Shown here in pieces: positions 40,301 to 45,700 of a stretch of DNA of 64,000 bases. Made by a program: the position numbers and the translations under genes. Within the stretch, counting starts at the first letter, position 1. Each line of letters begins with the position of its first letter. The stretch spans positions 56,855,926 through 56,919,925 of the forward strand of contig CM039462.1 of NCBI GenBank assembly GCA_022414725.1, read 5' to 3'. The notes below the pieces were generated by a model that was not told the origin of the DNA, searched no databases, and saw nothing but the letters and a program-made list of their open reading frames with translations. The stretch comes from Microglena sp. YARC (lineage: Eukaryota; Chlorophyta; Chlorophyceae; Chlamydomonadales; Chlamydomonadaceae).

Positions 40301-42753
40301 CGGGGCCGAGCCATGAACCGAGCTGCCCGCATCACGGGAATGACCAAGACCGGCATGGTGTGGTGCTCATCAGCCGCCTGGTCCGCTGCCCACTCTACTG
40401 CTGTCAGGTGGGAATGCGGGTGTGGTGCTTGGTGGAGTGTGTGGTGTGGTGCTTGGTGTGGTGTGACACGTGGTGTGGTGCTCATCAGCTCCCTCTACTG
40501 CTGTCAGGTAAAAATGCAGGTGGTGCTTGGTGTGGTGTTAGGCTTGTTCACAAGTATTAGTCATCTTTTAAAATTTGCCACATGTCAACCACCCTCCTAA
40601 ACCACTTGGGTGACATTTATGGATATAACACAAATGATGGCTTATATTATGCATGTGTCATCATGTGTTGTGAAGCAATGACTAGGGAGCTGTAAACCAG
40701 TTCCTCCATTTTTCCCCTTTGGATTGTCAAATTAACACGGGTGTTGGGGCATGTCAGAAGTACCCTATATTGCACAAGGCACACCAGCCCCAAATGTATT
40801 GTTGCCTCCATAGGTGTACTTGTGGGGTCAGACTGGTAAGCATGTTGTGATACTCTGATGCTGGTGTGTGTCGTGGGCACACACATTAACCTAAATGGGT
40901 ATGGACCCTAGCATGTATATGAGCACTTGACCCATTGCATCCTCAATAGTCAGTTCAAATTTGAATGGGTGCCACATGTGCATGCAAGATGAGTCTAGTA
41001 TACCCACCATGTGAGAAACATCTGTATCCCTCCATGCCCAAACACACTGCGGAGGTCCGGAAAGCGCTGAAGTGTGAACATAGGTTTGGAGCCTCGCAAT
41101 AGATCACCCGGGAAAACGTCACCACTGGACTTGGCTCAGTTATTAGAGAAAGGTTTAACCTAGCGCTGTAAGTTTGGACCCCGAACTCCCAGAATGGCAC
41201 AGTGTGGGTGACAAAATATGTAGACAGGCTCCATAGGTTACTCTATTTCGGAAGCGACTGATACTTTTGAACACACCTATGTGGAACCCATACTACCCAT
41301 TCTGCCTATATTACTCATTCTTCCCATTCTTCACATCATACTTATTCTACCCATCATACTAATTCTACCCATTATACCTGTATTACTCATTCTTTCCATA
41401 CTATCTATATTACTCATTCTTCCCATTCTACCCATTATACCCATACTAAGCATTCTACCCATTCAACCAATATTAACCAACAAAGCTGTTCCCTACTCAC
41501 CACCCACCAACCATCTACTTGCTGCAGGGAGGAGCATACCGCCCATATGCGGCCTGGGGGGGGCCACGAGGGGACCCATACTTCCCTATTGCGGCCTGGG
41601 GGGGGCCATGAGGGGACCCATACTTCCCTATTGCGGCCTGGGGGGTGTCCTGATGGGATCCACCCTCTCACACGCCCATCCCCACACCACGCACAGTGGG
41701 GAGAGCCACTAAGGGATTCCTATTCCTCCAAAAGGCTAATCCTTGCCAAGCACATGGCCCCCCACCCAGAAGGTGTCGACGAAGTAACGATCAGAGATAA
41801 GTCGTTTCAAGAGATTACCAATTCGAAGGATGAGACATGCTTAAGCTTACTGAACAATGCTTCCACCACATGTGGGGTTGCTTCCTCGAATGAGCCAAGA
41901 CGGGTGGCAGATCAGGCCCAGAGTGGGTCAGATCAGGCCCAAAGTGGGTTAGCTCAGGCCCAAAGTGGGTTAGCTCAGGCCCAAAGTGGGTTAGCTCAGG
42001 CCCAAAGTGGGTCAGCTCAGGCGCAAATTGAGTTAGTGGAGGTAAAGGAGGCTCAAGGCAAGGTAGCTCTGGTCCCGATTGGGTCAGCTCAGGCCCAAAG
42101 TGAGGTAGTGGAGGTAAAGGAGGCCAAACCAAAAGTGAGATCAGGTGATCCTGCGTCCAAGGACTATGCGCCAAGCAACTACAGCATCTATTCAGAGGTC
42201 TCCGGCACCTCCATCACCCTTACCATGTGCCAGCCAACGATGGAAGATCCCCCAGAGAAGGCTAGTGACCATGTGTCAATGAATTCCAACGTCTCCTCCA
42301 AGGCCTCTGGCAACGCCATCACCTCGTGCCATTTAACGTCGGAAGACACATTTCAGAAGGCCATGAGCTACTCTACACACACCTCTGGATCCCTATGTGC
42401 ACATGAGTCTAGGGAAAACCTCCCCTTCAATGAGCTATCCACAATTGGAGAAATTTCCCGTGAGTGTGGGTGGGTGGTGATAATGGTGTAGACACAGGTG
42501 TGTATAGTGTAGTGGGTGTGTACGAAGAGTGTAGTTACAAGCTCCCTTCAATGAGCTTTCCACAATTGGAGAAATTTCCCGTGAGTGTGGGTGGGTGGTG
42601 ATAATGGTGTAGACACAGGTGTGTATAGTGTAGTGGGTGTGAACGAAGAGTGTAGTTACAAGCTCCCTTCAATGAGCTTTCCACAATTGGAGAAATTTCC
42701 CATGAGTGTAAGTGTGGGTGGTGATAATGGTGTAGACACGGGTGTGTGTAGTG

Positions 42754-42786
<33 letters not shown>

Positions 42787-45700
42787 GAGTGCAGTTACAA
42801 GCTCCCCTCCAATGAGCTTTGCACTAATGGAGAAATTTCCCGTGAGTGTGGGTGGGGTGGGTGGGTGGTGGTGTAGACACAGGTGTGTGTAGTGGAGTGG
42901 GTGTGTTTGTATGAAGATTCTAGGGACAAGCTCCCCGTCAATGAGTTGTGCACTATTTGAGAAATTTCCCATGAGTTTGTGTGTGGGGGTGGGGTGGGGG
43001 TGTGTGGGGGTGGTCTAGACACAGGGGTGTGTGTAGTGTAGTGTGTGTATGGAGAGTCTAGGGACACACTCCCCCTCAATGAGCTGTGCACTATTTGAGA
43101 CATTTCCCGTGGGTGTGTGGGGGTGGTGGGGGTGGGGGGGTGGGGGTAGATATTGGGGTGTGTGTAGTGCAGTGTGTGTATGGAGAGTCTAGGGACACAC
43201 TCCCCCTCAATGAGCTGTGCACTATTTGAGACATTTCCCGTGGGTGTGTGGGGGGGGTGGGGGGGTGGGGGTAGATATTGGGGTGGGGGTAGTGTAGTGT
43301 GTGTGTGTGTGGAGAGTCTAGGGACAAGCTCCCTTCAACGAGCTTTGCAATATTGGAGAAAACTCCCATGTGTGTGTGTGGTGGTGGTGTAGACATTGAG
43401 GTGTGTGTAGTGTAGTGTGTGGGTATAAAGAGTCTAGGAACAAGCTCCTCCTCAATGAGCTGTGCACTAGTTGAGAAATTTCCTGTGAGTGTGGGTGTGT
43501 GTGGGGGGGTGTGTGGTGGTAGTGTAGACATTGAGGTGTGTGTTGTGTTGTGTGTGTGGGTGCGTGAATAGTCTAGGGACACACTCCCCCTCAATGAGAT
43601 GTGCACTATTTGAGAAATTTTCCCGTGAGTGTGTGCGTGGGGGGGGGGGGGGGGGGGGGGGGTAGATATTGGGGTGTGTTTAGTGTAGTGTGTGTGTGTG
43701 TGTGTGTGAAGAGTCTACGGACACGCTCCCCTTCAATGAGCTTTGCACTATTTGTGAAATTTCACGTGATTGTGGGTGGGTGGGGTAGGTGGGTGGTGGT
43801 GTAGACACAGGTGTGTGTAGTGTAGTGTGTGTGTGAAGAGTCTAGGGACACACTCCCCCTCAATGAGATGTGCACTGTTGGAGAAATTACCCGTGAGTGT
43901 GGGTGTGTGTGGGTGGTGCAGACACAGGTGTATGTAGTGAAGTGTGTGTGTGTGAAGAGTCTAGTTACACGCTCGCCTTCAATGAGCTTTACACTATTGA
44001 CTGCTATATGTGCTGATTTCTCTGGACGTGCCCCTAGCATGCTTGAATCACGATTATGGTTGAATTTATGTACTAGGATGACCGGCGAAATTTTCACCAA
44101 ACAGAATGGCAAACACAAATATTGTTATTTTCTTCTTTGTACATGATGCTTGGAAGTCCCCCTTGACTCCGTCAAGCCGAGGGCACATTTGGAGTCCAGT
44201 AGGGCACCTGTAAAAATGTAATCATCATGAACATCATCATCATGAACATCATCATCATCATCAACATCATCATCAACATCATCAGCATCAGCATCATCAG
44301 CATCAGCATCACCAGTGTTAGATATAATTTCACGTGAGTCGGGGTTTTCTTTTCGTCTTTGAAGCCCCCCTTTTCACAGCTATTTTGGTATCCCTAACCC
44401 CACCCCACCCGTGTAAAACCCTTGGTGAGTTTCCGTAGCTCATGGCGGGTATGTGTCATGTTTTTTTCTTTTCACAACCACCCACCACCACCCACCACCA
44501 CCGACTTACCCACCTCCCAACACTGTCTAACCCAAGGTGAGTTCCCACAGCTTGTGGAGGGTGTGTGCCATGTTTTCCTTTTCGCTACCACAACCACCAA
44601 CAACCACCAACACATACTTACCCAACCACCAACACCCACCAACACCCACCAGCACATACTTACCCACCCACCAACACCCACCAACACATACTTACCCACC
44701 CACCAACACTAACAACCCCCAGGTGAGTTCCCGTAGCTCATGGCGAGTATGTGCCATGTTTTTTCTTTTCACCACCACCCACCACCACCTACTTACCCAC
44801 CTACCAACACTGTCTAACCCCAAGTGAGTTCCCACAGCTTATGGAGGGTGTGTGTCATCTTTATTTTCTTTTCACTACCGCAACCACCAACACCCACCAC
44901 CACCTACTTAGCCACCCACCAACACTTCCAAACCCCAGATGAGTTAACGTAGCTCATGGAGGGTGCGTGTCATGTTTTCCTTTTCACTACCACAACCACC
45001 TACACCCACCAACACCTACTTACCCACCTACCAACACTTCCAACCCCCAGGTGAGTTCCCGTAGCTCATGGCAGGTCTGTGTCGTGTTTTCTTTTTCACC
45101 ACCACCATCACCCACCACCACCACCCACCACCACCTACTTACCCACCCACCAACACTTCCAAACCCCAGGTGAGTTCCCTCAGCTCATGGCGTGCCCAAA
45201 CCGCCCTCGCAATCTGTCTCCCCGGACCTCTCCAGGACCCAGGACCACTCAAGTTGGTGTGCTTGGTCACACCAGGTTTGTGACAGAGAACAGCCTTTCA
45301 TTTCTGTCTCAAAGGGTACTCCCCCATCTGGATGTGTCTCACACCCCTCTTGGGTTCTTTGCCCTAAAAGGAATTGAGGTGAGCCCTACATGTTTTTTGG
45401 ACTTCAGAATCTGAAATCGGGCCTACAGAAATCTGAAATACAAGACTGTAACCACATGACTCTGACCAGTCCTGACAGGACTGACAGGGACTCGAACCAC
45501 ATGACTCTGACCAGTCCTGACAGGACTGACAGGGACTCGGACCACATGACTCAGACCAATCCTGACAGAAACTGACAGAAACTGACAGAAACTCGGACCA
45601 CATGACTCAGACCAGTCCTGACAGAAACTGACAGAAACTCAAACCACATGACACAGACCAGTCCTGACAGAAACGGACAGAAACTCAAACCACATGACTC

